Shown: piece after piece, positions 48,885 to 59,357 of the stretch
Layout: each line of letters starts with the position of its first letter
How positions within the stretch are numbered: the first letter of the stretch is position 1
Assembly: GCF_021365465.1 (NCBI RefSeq)
Contig: NZ_CP089932.1
Location: 1,488,001-1,552,000 of the forward strand
Length of the DNA stretch: 64,000 nt
Direction of reading: 5' to 3'
Source of the DNA: Erwinia tracheiphila
GTDB lineage: Bacteria > Pseudomonadota > Gammaproteobacteria > Enterobacterales > Enterobacteriaceae
Translations under genes and position numbers: made by a program
The notes under the pieces: model-generated
What the model saw: the letters and a program-made list of their open reading frames with translations, nothing else
Told to the model about the DNA's origin: nothing
Databases searched by the model: none

Positions 48885-50108
48885 TCAGGCGCACCGATCC
48901 AGCTCAGGCATCCGCAGCCATCGTTTTTTCGCCATCTGATGCAGCCTGTCAGAGAGCATTTTTGTGGCGTGCTTACCCGCCACGGCGCCGGCAAAACGCA
49001 GCCGGCCTTTGCAGAGGATGCACTGGTACGGATCCGTGCCCAGGAAGCCCTTCATCAGCACCGCAAACCCGGGCCGCTTCGGTTTTTCCCGTTCCGTCAT
49101 CGACAGCGCTTCCCAGACTTTCGGCAGCAGCGTACCCCGCTTGCGGTTGGCCAGAAAGCCGGAGTAGCGCACCATCTTAAAATGCCGCGCCGGAACGTGG
49201 CTGATATAGCGCCCGATCATCTCTTCCTGACTCAGCGTCTGGCGTTTATGCTTTCCCGTGCGGTGATCGAGGTAGTGGTGGACTACCGCGCCTCCGCCGT
49301 AGTGTCGCAGACGGGAAGCCGACACCGGCGGGCGCTTCAGGTAGCGTCCCAGGAACTTCACGCTGTGCCAGGCTCCCCGGGTCTTCTTCGCGAAGTGTAC
49401 CTTCCAGTGCCGGCCATACTGTGCCTTCAGGTAACGCCGCCACTGGCGCTCATCGCGGATGTGGCCCAGGCCCGGCAGGGTGCCGGGACTGACCCGCTCA
49501 TAGCTGCTGCGCAGCAGGCGGATAACGGCACCCCGCCAGATTTCCTCCACGGCCTTCTTTTTGAAGAAAAGGCTGCGCCAGACGCCGTGCTTTACGTCAA
49601 GTCCACCGCGGGTGACGGACACGTGGATGTGCGGATGCTGATTCAGCTGCCGGCCGTAGGTATGCAGGGCGCAGAAGATACCGACTTCTATACCCTGCCG
49701 ACGCGCCCACTTCAGCATGGCGCGGGTGGCGCAGCGGAACAGGTCGTTGAGCAGGGGCCAGTTGTTGCTGAAGAAGGGCCACAGCAGGTGGGGCATGGTA
49801 AAGGTGATGTGCTGCCATTCGCAGTCGGGCAGGACGTGCTGCTGCCCGGCTATCCACTGCTCAGTTGATTTCATGCCACATGCGCTGCAGGCCTTTGACT
49901 TGCAGCTCTGGCAGAAGAAGCGGGAGTGCGTGCAGTCCGGCGAGGCACAGCAGTAGCGGCGTACGCCCATGGCGCAGGTGCCACAGGCGAGCATGCGCTC
50001 AACGGAGAGTCGGGTCCAGTCGCTGATGTTGTCGCCGTGTTTTTCGAGGTAGCGGTTCCAGCCGTCATCGACGGTGAAGAGGAGTTTGGCGGGGCGGGGG
50101 ATATGCAT
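48885..50108 (-). CDS. IS91-family transposase (rolling-circle, HUH type)
   Basis: The product has 407 residues from ATG 50108 (MHIPRPAKLLFTVDDGWNRY). The N-terminal zinc-finger cysteines are in CGTCAMGVRRYCCASPDC and CQSCKSKACSACG, the HUH motif in HPHIHVSVTRGG, and the Tyr region in GRYISHVPARHFKMVRYSGF. The IS91/IS801 group has no classical inverted repeats, so the element ends cannot be fixed from this copy. It appears complete. Confidence 0.92.
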   Translation of the reverse strand: MHIPRPAKLLFTVDDGWNRYLEKHGDNISDWTRLSVERMLACGTCAMGVRRYCCASPDCTHSRFFCQSCKSKACSACGMKSTEQWIAGQQHVLPDCEWQHITFTMPHLLWPFFSNNWPLLNDLFRCATRAMLKWARRQGIEVGIFCALHTYGRQLNQHPHIHVSVTRGGLDVKHGVWRSLFFKKKAVEEIWRGAVIRLLRSSYERVSPGTLPGLGHIRDERQWRRYLKAQYGRHWKVHFAKKTRGAWHSVKFLGRYLKRPPVSASRLRHYGGGAVVHHYLDHRTGKHKRQTLSQEEMIGRYISHVPARHFKMVRYSGFLANRKRGTLLPKVWEALSMTEREKPKRPGFAVLMKGFLGTDPYQCILCKGRLRFAGAVAGKHATKMLSDRLHQMAKKRWLRMPELDRCA

Positions 50109-50196
50109 GGTTGCAGAGTATAAAGCGGAGCGCCGGTCATGCAAACACCCGAAGCTGCGCAGCAGGGCCGCTCACGCCAAAGGCGTGCTACGTTCA

Positions 50197-50499
50197 TTAG
50201 CCTTCACCTTCGGATTTTGTTTCAAAATTACATGAAGGGGATTGCTCCAAGGCTAGTCGGAGTGCTTTCAAAAAGCCATTTGCCTGATGCATGGTAAGGC
50301 TTAGAGGAGCAACCTTCTGTTTTTGAAGCGCTTTAACGCCCACATTCCCATTTTCATCCACGCATATTACAGGCAAGCTTTTAGTGAAGAAAATATTGAT
50401 AGTTTCCTCTTCATTCTCAATAAGTCCTACAATAGCCGCCGAATCTGCAACTATATTGACGAACGAAGAGGATTCTTTTAGCTCATAATCGATGCTCAT
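50197..50499 (-). CDS. Hypothetical protein, unknown function
   Basis: The product has 100 residues from ATG 50499, with GAGGGAAT upstream (MSIDYELKESSSFVNIVADS). It is acidic, soluble and mixed alpha/beta. It lies between the IS91 element and the dinI-like gene, on the same strand. I do not recognise it. Confidence 0.55.
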   Translation of the reverse strand: MSIDYELKESSSFVNIVADSAAIVGLIENEEETINIFFTKSLPVICVDENGNVGVKALQKQKVAPLSLTMHQANGFLKALRLALEQSPSCNFETKSEGEG

Positions 50500-50625
50500 A
50501 ATTCCCTCATGATTGATGTGAATTCCTGTCACGGTTGAATGATAACTCAGGTTAATGAATTAGTAATGGTGAGTATTTGATCAGTCTGTATATAAATTCA
50601 GTGAAGTGTTCAATAGACTATCGTC

Positions 50626-50880
50626 TCACTCTGGATTACCTTCATTCACCAGCCACATATCAGCCTCTTCAAACATCTCCTGAATTAGTGCCGTTAGCTT
50701 TGCTCTGTCACTTTTGCTGGCGTCTGACTGAATGCGACTTTCACCATTCATTGGTTTCACTTTTACTTCAGCTTGTGGGAATACGCGGTGAACGCGCTTT
50801 TCCAGTTCGGCCAGGATCAGCGCTTTGGCATTAGGCAGGCCATCCACATTGCGTTTGTCATAGATGAGTTCGACGTACAT
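50626..50880 (-). CDS. DinI-like protein, SOS-regulated
   Basis: The product has 84 residues. ALILAELEKRVHRVFPQAEV, then KSDRAKLTALIQEMFEEADMWL, follows the DinI fold pattern. A LexA box lies 17 bp upstream. DinI-type proteins modulate RecA filaments; such genes are common at the ends of lambdoid prophages. Confidence 0.85.
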   Translation of the reverse strand: MYVELIYDKRNVDGLPNAKALILAELEKRVHRVFPQAEVKVKPMNGESRIQSDASKSDRAKLTALIQEMFEEADMWLVNEGNPE

Positions 50881-50897
50881 TTTGCACCTCTGATTTT

Positions 50898-50917
50898 TAC
50901 TGGTTGGATGTACAGTA
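50898..50917. promoter_or_regulatory. LexA box of the dinI-like gene
   Basis: The complement reads TACTGTACATCCAACCAGTA, that is CTG-N10-CAG with TACTGT at the 5' side. Confidence 0.85.
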
Positions 50918-50976
50918 ATATTGCACGCAAAGTGAGATGAGGTAAATGTATTTTTGTTTCACTTCGTTACAAACAG

Positions 50977-51008
50977 AAAAGCCCCAGACTGTGAAATCTG
51001 AGGCTTTT
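50977..51008. terminator. Bidirectional terminator between the prophage end and ssrA
   Basis: AAAAGCCCCAGA and TCTGAGGCTTTT pair around CTGTGAAA, with A and T runs on both sides. It may end the ssrA-side transcript. Confidence 0.8.
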
Positions 51009-51128
51009 ACCATATGCACGTGCATAACAGGTGCACTTTTTTGTCTTTTTATGGTCTGCTTACTGTCTGGTCAGTGTCCGTAAGTGCTTGTTTTAAAAGT
51101 CACTGTCCGGGTGCAGTCCTATCTAAAG

Positions 51129-51509
51129 TGGTGGAGCTGGCGGGAGTTGAACCCGCGTCCGAAATTACTACACCGTCGGCACTACATGCTTAGTCCGGTT
51201 TTTACATTCACCTGTTAGCTGCGAACGGACACGCCACTAACAAACTAGCCTGATTGGATTTAACGCTTCAACCCCAGGCAGGGCATCCACGCGATCTCTT
51301 TTGGGTTTGACCTCTCTTGATCCCCGTCCTAAGAGCGGAGGCTGGGGAGAGAGGACACCTTCAGTTTCTTAGGCTGATTAAGCTGCGATTGCAGCAGGTG
51401 CGTAGTTTTCGTCGTTTGCGACTATTTTTTTGCGGCTTTTAACGAGGCCAACCGCCCCTCGGCATGCTCCTTGGGCTTCGCAAATCCCGTCGAATCCAGA
51501 ATCAGCCCC
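51129..51509 (-). ncRNA. ssrA: tmRNA (SsrA)
   Basis: 381 nt on the minus strand. The 5' end is GGGGCTGATTCTGGATTCGA and the 3' end CCGCCAGCTCCACCA with encoded CCA, forming the tRNA-Ala-like domain. The tag reading frame (51378-51419) encodes ANDENYAPAAIAA plus a stop; the resume alanine is GCA 51417-51419. With SmpB it rescues stalled ribosomes and tags proteins for ClpXP. The tag is longer than the E. coli ANDENYALAA. The 3' end borders the prophage. Confidence 0.98.
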
Positions 51510-51523
51510 AAGTACTATTAAAC

Positions 51524-51529
51524 ATTATA
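51524..51529 (-). promoter_or_regulatory. -10 element of ssrA
   Basis: TATAAT on the minus strand ends 14 bp before the mature 5' end. That fits a primary transcript with a short 5' leader removed by RNase P, as in E. coli. Confidence 0.6.
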
Positions 51530-51558
51530 ACAGAAAAATATGCGGTTATACCAGTGGC

Positions 51559-52041
51559 TTAACGATTAGCGTGTTTCATTATCCGCGCCTTGTCCAACTT
51601 CCACTCACGCTCTTTAATATCGTCGCGTTTGTCGTGTTCTTTTTTACCCTTGGCAACGCCTATTTTCAGCTTTGCCCAGGCATTTCTCCAGTAAAGTGAG
51701 AGTGCGACAACCGTGTAGCCCTCGCGGTTTACCTTACCATATAAGGAATCCAGTTCACGTTGTTTCAGGAGCAGTTTGCGATTACGTGTTGGGTCGCAAA
51801 CGACATGGGATGAAGCGACACTTAGTGCTTGAAAAGTCGAACCAAATAAATAGGCTTCTCCATCACGTAGCAGGATATAACTATCGCTGATGTTAGCTTT
51901 ACCTGCCCGAAGGGATTTTACTTCCCATCCTTGTAATGAAAGCCCGGCTTCGAACTCTTCCTCAATGAAGTATTCATGCCGTGCGCGTTTATTCATTGCA
52001 ATGGTTGCAGAACCCGGTTTGTGTGCTTTTTTCTTTGTCAT
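51559..52041 (-). CDS. smpB: SsrA-binding protein SmpB
   Basis: The product has 160 residues from ATG 52041 ([20 protein letters not shown]); a frame extending 13 codons further is unlikely. [14 protein letters not shown] and the C-terminal [17 protein letters not shown] tail are conserved. It binds the tRNA-like domain of tmRNA. It lies directly upstream of ssrA, as in E. coli. Confidence 0.97.
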   Translation of the reverse strand: MTKKKAHKPGSATIAMNKRARHEYFIEEEFEAGLSLQGWEVKSLRAGKANISDSYILLRDGEAYLFGSTFQALSVASSHVVCDPTRNRKLLLKQRELDSLYGKVNREGYTVVALSLYWRNAWAKLKIGVAKGKKEHDKRDDIKEREWKLDKARIMKHANR

Positions 52042-52198
52042 AATGCTATTTAGTTTACACGAAGCGAAGATTGATGACATCCCTGTAATGGCCGTTTCAG
52101 GGAAAACGCTATTTTAGCAGAATGTTCAAAGCTTAGAATTTTTGTTTGATATCAGGCAATGTTACTATTGATGGGTTAGAAAATTAACAGGTAATACT

Positions 52199-52633
52199 AT
52201 GTCTCAGATTAGTCGTTCTGCATTAGTACCTTACAGTGCGGAGCAAATGTTCAGATTGATAAATGATGTTGATTCATATCCTGAATTTCTTCCGGGATGC
52301 ACAAGTAGTCGCGTACTTGAATCCAGTGAACAACAAATGACAGCCTCAGTTGATGTGTCAAAGGCAGGGATAAGCAAGACTTTCATAACGCGTAATACCC
52401 TCACTAATAATCAAAGTATTAGTATGCAACTTGTCGAGGGGCCGTTTCGGAAATTAACTGGAGGATGGGTCTTCACAGCACTCGGAGATGAAGCATGCAA
52501 GGTCGAACTAAATTTAGAGTTTGAGTTTAACAACATGTTGGTAGAACTCGCATTTGGGCGAGTTTTCAAGGAGCTTGCCAACGGCATGGTTCAGGCATTC
52601 ACACTGCGTGCGAAAGAGGTATACAGTGTCTGA
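52199..52633 (+). CDS. ratA: RatA, START-like ribosome-associated toxin / CoQ10-binding homologue
   Basis: The product has 144 residues. [31 protein letters not shown] and [13 protein letters not shown] fit the polyketide cyclase/START family. In E. coli RatA binds 50S subunits and blocks subunit joining. It is divergent from smpB and overlaps rnfH by 8 bp. Confidence 0.95.
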   Translation: MSQISRSALVPYSAEQMFRLINDVDSYPEFLPGCTSSRVLESSEQQMTASVDVSKAGISKTFITRNTLTNNQSISMQLVEGPFRKLTGGWVFTALGDEACKVELNLEFEFNNMLVELAFGRVFKELANGMVQAFTLRAKEVYSV

Positions 52634-52913
52634 AATAGCTGTTGAAGTTGCTTATGCTCTTCCTGAAAAACAGTATCTCCTTGCAGTGAACGTGGCAGAG
52701 GGTAGCACTATAAAACAGGCTATTGAAAAGTCTGGAATCCTTACTTTACGTGCAGATATTGATCTTTCAAGTAATAAGATAGGAGTATTTAGTCGTCCAG
52801 TGAAGCTTCACAACGAGGTGCATAGTGGTGACCGGATTGAAATATATCGTCCCCTTTTAGCCGATCCTAAAGATTTGCGTCGACAGCGTGCAGAAAGAGC
52901 CGCAAAAAAGTAA
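52626..52913 (+). CDS. rnfH: RnfH (RatB) family protein
   Basis: The product has 95 residues, with start GTG 52626 inside the ratA end ([20 protein letters not shown]). It has a ubiquitin-like beta-grasp fold with the conserved [20 protein letters not shown] end. No clear biochemical role is known; ratA-rnfH coupling is conserved in enterobacteria. Confidence 0.93.
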   Translation: MSEIAVEVAYALPEKQYLLAVNVAEGSTIKQAIEKSGILTLRADIDLSSNKIGVFSRPVKLHNEVHSGDRIEIYRPLLADPKDLRRQRAERAAKK

Positions 52914-52936
52914 GGTGCTGTCGCGCCTTACTTTTT
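52906..52936 (+). terminator. Terminator of ratA-rnfH
   Basis: AAGTAAGG and CCTTACTTTT pair around TGCTGTCGCG, followed by a T-rich stretch. Confidence 0.75.
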
Positions 52937-52948
52937 ATTATCAACACT

Positions 52949-53561
52949 AAACCACCTCCTGTGGAGGTGGTGATCGTTCATGTGGGGCTTTGCCGGTAGA
53001 ATGCCCATGCTAAATACTGCCCCGGTTTGTTACCAGCAAATCAAGGAGTAAATAGCATGAGCAGATATGAATCCGCTTCCCACGTATTCTATCGCTGTCA
53101 GTATCATCTTGTATGGACACCGAAGTACAGATACAAAATCCTCAAAGGTAATCTCGGTAAAGAGGTTTACCGCAGCATCTACATTTACAGCAATATGAAA
53201 AAATGCACAGTAGTTGAGCTAAATGTGGAGATATATCATATGCATCTGGTGGTGAGGACGCCGCCTGGCTTGAGTGTTTCTGAGTTGATGGGATTTGTGA
53301 AAGGGCGAACGGCCATCAGGCTGTTCGCGAAGTTTCCTTATCTCAGGAAGCACAAGCTTTGGTGTAACCACTTTTAGCAAAGAGGGTATTTTGTGGATTC
53401 GGTGGGTGCAAAAGAAGAAGTAATTCGAAGGTATGTGCGGTACCAGGACAAGGTTGCCAAAGAGGAAGAAGAAAGGCACATACAGCTCGGACTGGAAAGG
53501 TGGTGTTTAAGCCCCCTTTTAGGGGGCGGTGTCAAAGCCACCTGCTATGCAGGTGGCTTTT
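52949..53561. mobile_element. IS200-like element, inactive
   Basis: Terminal hairpins replace inverted repeats, as in IS200/IS605: CCACCTCCTGTGGAGGTGG at 52952-52970 and the hairpin AAGCCACC...GGTGGCTT at 53535-53559. A single Y1 transposase gene lies between them. An IS481 copy begins right after it. Confidence 0.75.
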
Positions 53562-53565
53562 TACA
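53057..53565 (+). pseudogene. tnpA: IS200-type Y1 transposase with a nonsense codon
   Basis: ATG 53057 follows AAGGAG. SHVFYRCQYHLVWTPKYRYK is the family start and EIYHMHLVV holds the HUH pair. The frame stops at TAG 53375 where the family has Trp (NHFW). It continues in the same frame with QRGYFVDSVGAKEEVIRRYV, where a Tyr of the YVRYQ region is the likely nucleophile. Confidence 0.85.
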
Positions 53566-54745
53566 TGTATTAGTCGCGACTTGATCTGACACTGGACCTT
53601 GAAAGGTTGAGATTTACCGGTTTTGATATGGGTGTCTAATCCTTAAACAAAACGCGAGGTCACTCTCATGCTTCATACTCACAATCCCATCATCAAACAC
53701 AAAGCCGGCCTGCTCAATCTCGCCGAAGAACTTGGTAACGTATCAAAAGCCTGCAAGATCATGGGCGTGTCGCGCGACACGTTTTACCGTTATCAGGAAC
53801 TGGCTGCTGAAGGTGGCATCGATGCACTGGTTAACCAGAACCGCCGGGTTCCCAACCTGAAGAACCGCGCCGACGAAGCCACTGAACGCGCTGTTGTTGA
53901 ATATGCCGTTGAGTTCCCGGCCCACGGGCAGCACCGGACCAGTGATGAGCTGCGTAAAAAAGGCGTGTTTACCTCCGGCAGCAGCGTGCGCGCCATCTGG
54001 CAACGACACGACCTGGAGAACTTCCGTAAACGCCTGAAGGCGCCTGAGGAAAAGCTCGTCAGAGAAGCCATCGTGCTTACCGGTGCCCCAATCGCCGCGC
54101 TGGAGAAAAAGGCGCATGATGATGAGGCCAGCGGCGAAATCGAGACCGCTCACCCGGGCTATCCCGGGTCGCAGGACACCTTCTGTGCTGGCAATCTGAA
54201 AGGGGGGCCGTATCTGCCCGCAGACGTTCGTGGATACATACCCGAAAGTGGCGCACTGCAAGCGGTATACGAGTAAAACGCCGAACACCGCCGCCGACGG
54301 CCGTTCTGTGAGGCTCAGGGCCTGCCGGTGCTGAGAAGACTGACCGACAGGGGAACGGAGTACTGTGGTAAGGTGGAGCAGCATGATTACCAGCTTTATC
54401 TGGCCATCAACGATATCGCCCATACGAAAACGAAGGCGATGTCCCCACAGACGAACGGCATCTGCGAGCGCTTCCATAAAACGATTTTGCAGGATTTTTA
54501 TCAGGTTACGTTCCGCAAGAAGTGATATGGGGACCTGGAGAGCCTGCAGGCAGATCTGGACAACGGGTTGTGGCATGACAATAATGAGCGAACTCATCAG
54601 GGAAAAATGTGCTGCGGGCGAACGCCAATGGCCACGTTACTTGATGGAAAACGGGTCTGGGCAGAAAAGGATCTGAACCGGATGTAATCTGACAGACACC
54701 TGTATAAATAACCGGTAACTGTCAGATCAGGTCTGAGCTAGTACA
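53566..54745. mobile_element. IS481-family insertion sequence, copy 2, degenerate (1180 bp)
   Basis: Same ends as copy 1: TGTATTAGTCGCGACTTGATC at the left and, on the complement, TGTACTAGCTCAGACCTGATC at the right. It is 21 bp shorter than copy 1 and in opposite orientation relative to the window. No target duplication is visible (TTACA and TTAGC). Confidence 0.85.
53668..54687 (+). pseudogene. IS481-family transposase, inactivated
   Basis: It matches copy 1 from MLHTHNPIIKHKAGLLNLAE to KDLNRM. It carries a frameshift near 54210 (the 202-codon frame ends at 54276), a further frameshift around 54300 and an in-frame TGA at 54523-54525 (FRKK*). Many substitutions set it apart from copy 1, so it is an older insertion. 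Confidence 0.88.
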
Positions 54746-54759
54746 TTAGCTAATCCACC

Positions 54760-55107
54760 TCAACTTTTCTGACTGGTCAGATTAGGTCTGTTATCGATAT
54801 TGACCAGTGTGCCTTTGTTATCAAAGGTAAGCGTAAGTGTTTGCTGAGTAACGGGTTCATGTCCCGGCTGCTGGCGGAATACATAATACCAAACATTGCT
54901 ACCGAAAGGATCGCGCATCATTGGTGTTCCGAGGGTGTAAACAACCTGCTGTTGGTTCATGCCGGTATGGATTTTGGAAATATCATTTGCAACGAGGTAA
55001 TTCCCCTGGTTGATGTCTGGCCGATAAACCACTTGCTCAAAAGCAGAACATCCAGCGGTTATCATTAAGAAAACCATCGCAGCGGCAGTCAGCGTTTTAC
55101 AGCGCAT
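54760..55107 (-). CDS. bamE: Outer membrane assembly lipoprotein BamE
   Basis: The product has 115 residues from ATG 55107 ([15 protein letters not shown]). A lipoprotein signal peptide ends in the lipobox [40 protein letters not shown] and [10 protein letters not shown] are conserved. It stabilises the BAM complex. The IS481 relic lies 14 bp beyond its 3' end. Confidence 0.96.
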   Translation of the reverse strand: MRCKTLTAAAMVFLMITAGCSAFEQVVYRPDINQGNYLVANDISKIHTGMNQQQVVYTLGTPMMRDPFGSNVWYYVFRQQPGHEPVTQQTLTLTFDNKGTLVNIDNRPNLTSQKS

Positions 55108-55258
55108 AAGTATATTGATTCCTTTAAGGGCCAACGGTCTGTTTACATCGTACAGTTGTTACGATGACAGCGTAACAACCGATGATAATAAACCTTTCCA
55201 CAGTTTGAAACCTTTGTGAATGATGTCTCAGACCAAGGTTAGTCTGAAAAGTGCCGTA

Positions 55259-56920
55259 TCAGGCTGCCAAAAGCTCTTTTGCATTTGCTAATGTGTTGCA
55301 TGTGACTTCACCCCCACCCAATAAACGTGCCAGTTCCTGGAGCCTGGCCTGTTTATTGAGAGAAAGCATATGAGTTTCTGTCATTTCTCTGTCAGTTTTT
55401 TTACTGACAAAAAAGTGATGATGACCACAACCCGCTACTTGCGGCAAATGAGTGACACATATCACTTGGGTAGACTCTCCCAACTGGCGCAACATTTTGC
55501 CAACAACAGCGGCCGTAGGGCCACTAATACCTGCATCGATTTCATCGAAAATGAGCGCTGGCGTGTCCATTTTCTGTGCAGTTATAACCTGAATTGCAAG
55601 CGTGATACGTGAAAGTTCTCCGCCTGAAGACACTTTTGATAACGGCTGCAAAGGCTGGCCGGGGTTGGTGCTTATGCGAAAATCAACGTGGTCTGCGCCT
55701 TCTGCAGTAAGGTGATCGGGATTGTAACTAATATTGATATCCATCTGCCCATATGGCATAGACAGCGCATGCATCCTCTCACCGATGAGCTGACCAAGTT
55801 CATGCGCATAATGAACACGGCGCTGATGAAGTTCTTCAGCATATTTGAGAGCTATCTGATGATTTTGTGCAACAAGCAATGCCAGGTTTTCCTGATCGTT
55901 TTCCTGTTGATTGAGCACTTCCTGTTCGTCCAATAATTGTTGGTGAAATAATGGCAGATGCTCCGGCGGGACATGATGCTTGCGTGCCAACGTAATCTGT
56001 CGGGTAAGACGCTGCTCGAGATCATGAAGCCGATTAGGATCGAGGTCCAGTCTTTCACAGTAATGGCGTAATTCATCACTGGCTTCACCAATCTGAATTG
56101 CAGCTTCATTGAGTAGGGCACAGACACCGACCAATTTACTATCCATTGCAGCAAGTCTACTGAGCAATTGTTGGGTGGTGTGAAGATGATTTTGTACTGA
56201 ACTGTCTTCGGCATCAGCAAGTATCACAAGGGCTTGTTGTCCTGTTGAAAGTAGCTGCCCACTGTTTGCCAGTCGCGTATATTCTTCATCAATAAGTTCG
56301 TATTCACCAATTTGTGGCGCAAATTCATTGAGCTCCTTCAATTGGTACTGTAATAGTTCGCGACGTGATTCACGCTCCTGCGATAGTTGCTGATGTTGAG
56401 CTAATAAGCGAAAGCTCTGATGCCATTGATGATAGCTATCTGCCATTTGTTTTAAAAGAATGTTTTCGCCGGCATAACCATCCAGAAGCGTTTTTTGATG
56501 TTCGGATTTAAGCAACAGTTGGTGTGCGTGTTGTCCATGAATCTGAATAAGTAATTGCCCTAACTCGCGTAGCTGTGAGAGTGGTACAGTCGTGCCGTTA
56601 ATGAAGCTCTTTGAACGGCCATCATTACTTATCGTGCGGCGTAAAAGACATTCATTGTTTTCATTAAGTTGGTTAGCAATGAGCCATTCTAAAGCGGAAG
56701 GATTGTCCTTTAAGGCAAAACTGGCACAGATATCTGCTCTGGTGGCACCCGAGCGAACCATATTTGCTTCTGCACGCCCCCCCAGACACAGATTCAAGGC
56801 ATCGATTGCAATTGATTTCCCAGCCCCTGTTTCGCCGGTAATAGCCGTCATGCCGTGCTGAAAATCGACTTCAAGTGCGCGGACAATTGCAAAATTACTG
56901 ATAGTCAGTTGTGCCAGCAT
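55259..56920 (-). CDS. recN: DNA repair protein RecN
   Basis: The product has 553 residues. Walker A GETGAGKS lies near residue 30, followed by long coiled coils and the C-terminal [14 protein letters not shown] signature and [13 protein letters not shown]alker B. It is an SMC-like protein for double-strand break repair. Two LexA boxes lie just upstream. The C-terminal AA end would fit ClpXP turnover as in E. coli. Confidence 0.97.
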   Translation of the reverse strand: MLAQLTISNFAIVRALEVDFQHGMTAITGETGAGKSIAIDALNLCLGGRAEANMVRSGATRADICASFALKDNPSALEWLIANQLNENNECLLRRTISNDGRSKSFINGTTVPLSQLRELGQLLIQIHGQHAHQLLLKSEHQKTLLDGYAGENILLKQMADSYHQWHQSFRLLAQHQQLSQERESRRELLQYQLKELNEFAPQIGEYELIDEEYTRLANSGQLLSTGQQALVILADAEDSSVQNHLHTTQQLLSRLAAMDSKLVGVCALLNEAAIQIGEASDELRHYCERLDLDPNRLHDLEQRLTRQITLARKHHVPPEHLPLFHQQLLDEQEVLNQQENDQENLALLVAQNHQIALKYAEELHQRRVHYAHELGQLIGERMHALSMPYGQMDINISYNPDHLTAEGADHVDFRISTNPGQPLQPLSKVSSGGELSRITLAIQVITAQKMDTPALIFDEIDAGISGPTAAVVGKMLRQLGESTQVICVTHLPQVAGCGHHHFFVSKKTDREMTETHMLSLNKQARLQELARLLGGGEVTCNTLANAKELLAA

Positions 56921-56930
56921 GACAGTGCTC

Positions 56931-56946
56931 CTGTATAAATAAACAG
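56931..56946. promoter_or_regulatory. LexA box 1 of recN
   Basis: CTGTATAAATAAACAG, a CTG-N10-CAG match 11 bp before the recN start. Confidence 0.85.
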
Positions 56947-56970
56947 ATATGATTTTTTATACAGTATAAA

Positions 56971-56986
56971 CTGTTTTTATAACCAG
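56971..56986. promoter_or_regulatory. LexA box 2 of recN
   Basis: CTGTTTTTATAACCAG, CTG-N10-CAG. Two LexA boxes are also known at E. coli recN. Confidence 0.85.
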
Positions 56987-57007
56987 TAAAGTTGTTATGC
57001 ATAGTTT

Positions 57008-57886
57008 CTAAAATAATTTTTTTGACCAGTTCAGCTTTGAGCTTAGTGTTTTGAAATAATTATAGTTTATGGGGTGAATTAAATTTAGATGATCCTCATT
57101 TCGACGGATAAGAACGTCTTCTCCTTCATGAATAGGTAAGGCTATCTGACTGTCACAACTGATTTCCAAATCGCTGTGCATATGGGAAAAACGCAGTTGG
57201 ATAGTGCTGCTGCTATTGATTACAAGCGGACGCGCAGACAGTGTATGGGGGAACATTGGCACAATCGCAATAGCATCCAGAGAAGGGGTTAGAATGGGGC
57301 CGCCAGCAGAGAGCGAATAAGCAGTCGAACCCGTAGGGGTTGAGATGATTAGGCCATCTGAACGTTGTGAAAAGGCGAATTTTTCATCAATGTAGACTTC
57401 AAACTCAATCATATGCGCTACTTTTCCAGGATGAAGCACCACTTCATTAATAGCGGTGCCAATTCTGGGATCGCATGCCTGACGGCAAACTCTGGCTTCA
57501 AGTAAAAAACGACTTTCAGTAATGTATTTTCCTTCCAGCACGTCAGCCAGCTGTTGTTGAGCATTGTCAGGATCCAAATCGGTAAGAAAGCCAAGGTTAC
57601 CCCGATTTACACCAATAACTTTGATATCGTAGCGAGCCAGTACGCGAGCGGTACCCAGCATATTACCGTCACCACCAACGACAACTGCCAGGTCCGCTTT
57701 CTGACCGACTTCATTGAGGGTTCCTGTTTCAACGTCGCATAAATTCAACTCTGCAGCGATCTGCTGCTCAACTATGACCCTGAATCCCTTTGTTGTGAGC
57801 CAGCGGCAGAGCATTTCATGCGTTGTCAGTGCATTAGGGTGGCGCGGGTATCCCACAATACCGATGCAGTTGAAATGGTTCTTCAT
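57008..57886 (-). CDS. nadK: NAD kinase
   Basis: The product has 292 residues, the same as E. coli. The GGDGN motif lies in [18 protein letters not shown], with [20 protein letters not shown] as the second signature. It makes NADP from NAD and ATP. It is divergent from grpE, as in E. coli. Confidence 0.97.
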   Translation of the reverse strand: MKNHFNCIGIVGYPRHPNALTTHEMLCRWLTTKGFRVIVEQQIAAELNLCDVETGTLNEVGQKADLAVVVGGDGNMLGTARVLARYDIKVIGVNRGNLGFLTDLDPDNAQQQLADVLEGKYITESRFLLEARVCRQACDPRIGTAINEVVLHPGKVAHMIEFEVYIDEKFAFSQRSDGLIISTPTGSTAYSLSAGGPILTPSLDAIAIVPMFPHTLSARPLVINSSSTIQLRFSHMHSDLEISCDSQIALPIHEGEDVLIRRNEDHLNLIHPINYNYFKTLSSKLNWSKKLF

Positions 57887-57939
57887 AAAATGGGTATTCC
57901 TTATTAAGGTAAACTACCTCAGACAATGTGATGGATTCC

Positions 57940-57967
57940 CTTGAAACCACAATTCTTATCCCCATAA
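57940..57967 (+). promoter_or_regulatory. Sigma-32 (heat-shock) promoter of grpE
   Basis: CTTGAAA, a 13-bp spacer and CCCCATAA match the sigma-32 -35 and -10 elements, 45 bp before the grpE start. Confidence 0.85.
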
Positions 57968-58011
57968 TAAGCGAACGAGCGAGACGAATGTGGATAAATG
58001 CGGAGAATTCC

Positions 58012-58593
58012 ATGAGTAGTAAAGAACAGAAAGCACCAAACGAGCAAGTCTCAGATGAGATGGATAAGGAGCAGGTATCCGCGCAGGAAACCCAGCCAGC
58101 AGATGAGCTGGAAGTTAAAAATGAGCGGATTACTGAACTGGAGGCTGAACTTGCACTGGCACAAGGTGGTGTGCGTGAAGCGCAACTTCGTGCACAGGCT
58201 GAAATCGAAAATATTCGCCGTCGTACAGAGCAAGATGTTGAAAAAGCGCATAAGTTCGCTTTAGAAAAATTTGCCAATGAGCTGCTGCCCGTGATAGACA
58301 GTCTGGAGCGCGCACTCGAAGTTGTGGATAAAGAAAATCCTGAACTAACGGCTATGGTTGAGGGAATAGATCTGACATTGAAATCACTATTGGGTGCCGT
58401 AGGTAAGTTTGGTGTTGAAGTGGTTGGAGATATAAATGTTCCCTTCAATCCTGAGATTCACCAGGCGATGTCAATGATGGAATCCGAAGATGTTGCACCT
58501 AACCATGTACTTCTGGTAATGCAGCGAGGGTACATTCTTAATGGCCGTCTACTTCGCCCTGCGATGGTTGCGGTTTCTAAGCCTAAAGCTTAA
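58012..58593 (+). CDS. grpE: Nucleotide exchange factor GrpE
   Basis: The product has 193 residues from ATG 58012 ([20 protein letters not shown]), with CGGAG upstream. A long N-terminal helix (about 40-85) is followed by the C-terminal beta domain ([34 protein letters not shown]). It releases ADP from DnaK. Confidence 0.97.
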   Translation: MSSKEQKAPNEQVSDEMDKEQVSAQETQPADELEVKNERITELEAELALAQGGVREAQLRAQAEIENIRRRTEQDVEKAHKFALEKFANELLPVIDSLERALEVVDKENPELTAMVEGIDLTLKSLLGAVGKFGVEVVGDINVPFNPEIHQAMSMMESEDVAPNHVLLVMQRGYILNGRLLRPAMVAVSKPKA

Positions 58594-58614
58594 TTTTTAC
58601 TGCTACTGACCTTT

Positions 58615-58654
58615 TATAAAGGTTTAATGCCTGTTTATAGCATTAAACCTTTAT
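58615..58654. terminator. Terminator between grpE and ung
   Basis: AAAGGTTTAATGC and GCATTAAACCTTT form a long stem around CTGTTTATA. It lies between convergent genes and probably serves both. Confidence 0.8.
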
Positions 58655-58679
58655 AACCCTCTGTCGCTTAAGCGCTTTG

Positions 58680-59357
58680 TTATGGTAAGTTTGGCATCCA
58701 GTTGATGTTTTCCTCGCCGTGTTGAGTCAGCCACTGGTTAGTTTTTGAAAAATGCTTGCACCCAAAAAAGCCTCTGTGCGCTGAGAGCGGCGAAGGATGA
58801 GGAGCTTGTAAAATGTAATGGCGGTGTCTGTCAATAATTGCGCCTTTCTTCTGGGCATGAGAACCCCATAGCAAAAATACCACACCTTCGCGATGCTCAT
58901 TTATAGCGGCTATTACGTTATCTGTAAATGTTTCCCAGCCAAAACGGGCATGAGAGTGCGCTTGCCCTTTCTCTACAGTCAGAACTGAATTAAGTAGTAA
59001 TACTCCCTGCAGTGCCCAACTTTCAAGAAATCCATGTTCAGGGCGTACAAAGTCAGGAATATCTGTTTCCAGCTCTTTATAAATATTGAGTAGGGAAGGC
59101 GGCACTGCGACACCCGGTAACACTGAAAAAGACAAACCGTGCGCCTGTCCATGCCCGTGATAAGGGTCCTGACCGAGAATCACCACTTTTACATTACCTA
59201 GTTCTGTAAGGCGAAATGCGTTGAATACATCCTTCTGAGGAGGATAAATAGCTTTACCTGCCGATCGCTCTTGCGCTACTAAAGATAATGTTCTGATAAA
59301 ATAATCTTTTTCTTTTTCCTGTGCCAGTACGTCGTGCCAGGTCAGTTTATTGACCAT
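58680..59357 (-). CDS. ung: Uracil-DNA glycosylase
   Basis: The product has 225 residues from ATG 59357 ([20 protein letters not shown]). Catalytic Asp 64 lies in [21 protein letters not shown] holds the catalytic His loop. E. coli has GQDPYHGPG where this protein has GQDPYHGHG. It removes uracil from DNA. It is convergent with grpE. Confidence 0.96.
   Translation of the reverse strand: MVNKLTWHDVLAQEKEKDYFIRTLSLVAQERSAGKAIYPPQKDVFNAFRLTELGNVKVVILGQDPYHGHGQAHGLSFSVLPGVAVPPSLLNIYKELETDIPDFVRPEHGFLESWALQGVLLLNSVLTVEKGQAHSHARFGWETFTDNVIAAINEHREGVVFLLWGSHAQKKGAIIDRHRHYILQAPHPSPLSAHRGFFGCKHFSKTNQWLTQHGEENINWMPNLP

Noticed and set aside
48939..49868. Long plus-strand frame of 309 codons
   Set aside because: It is antisense to the IS91-family transposase, whose zinc-finger and HUH motifs identify the real strand.
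51129..51170. tRNA gene at the prophage junction
   Set aside because: The tRNA-like 3' end belongs to tmRNA. The 5' half and tag frame are present and no separate tRNA folds.
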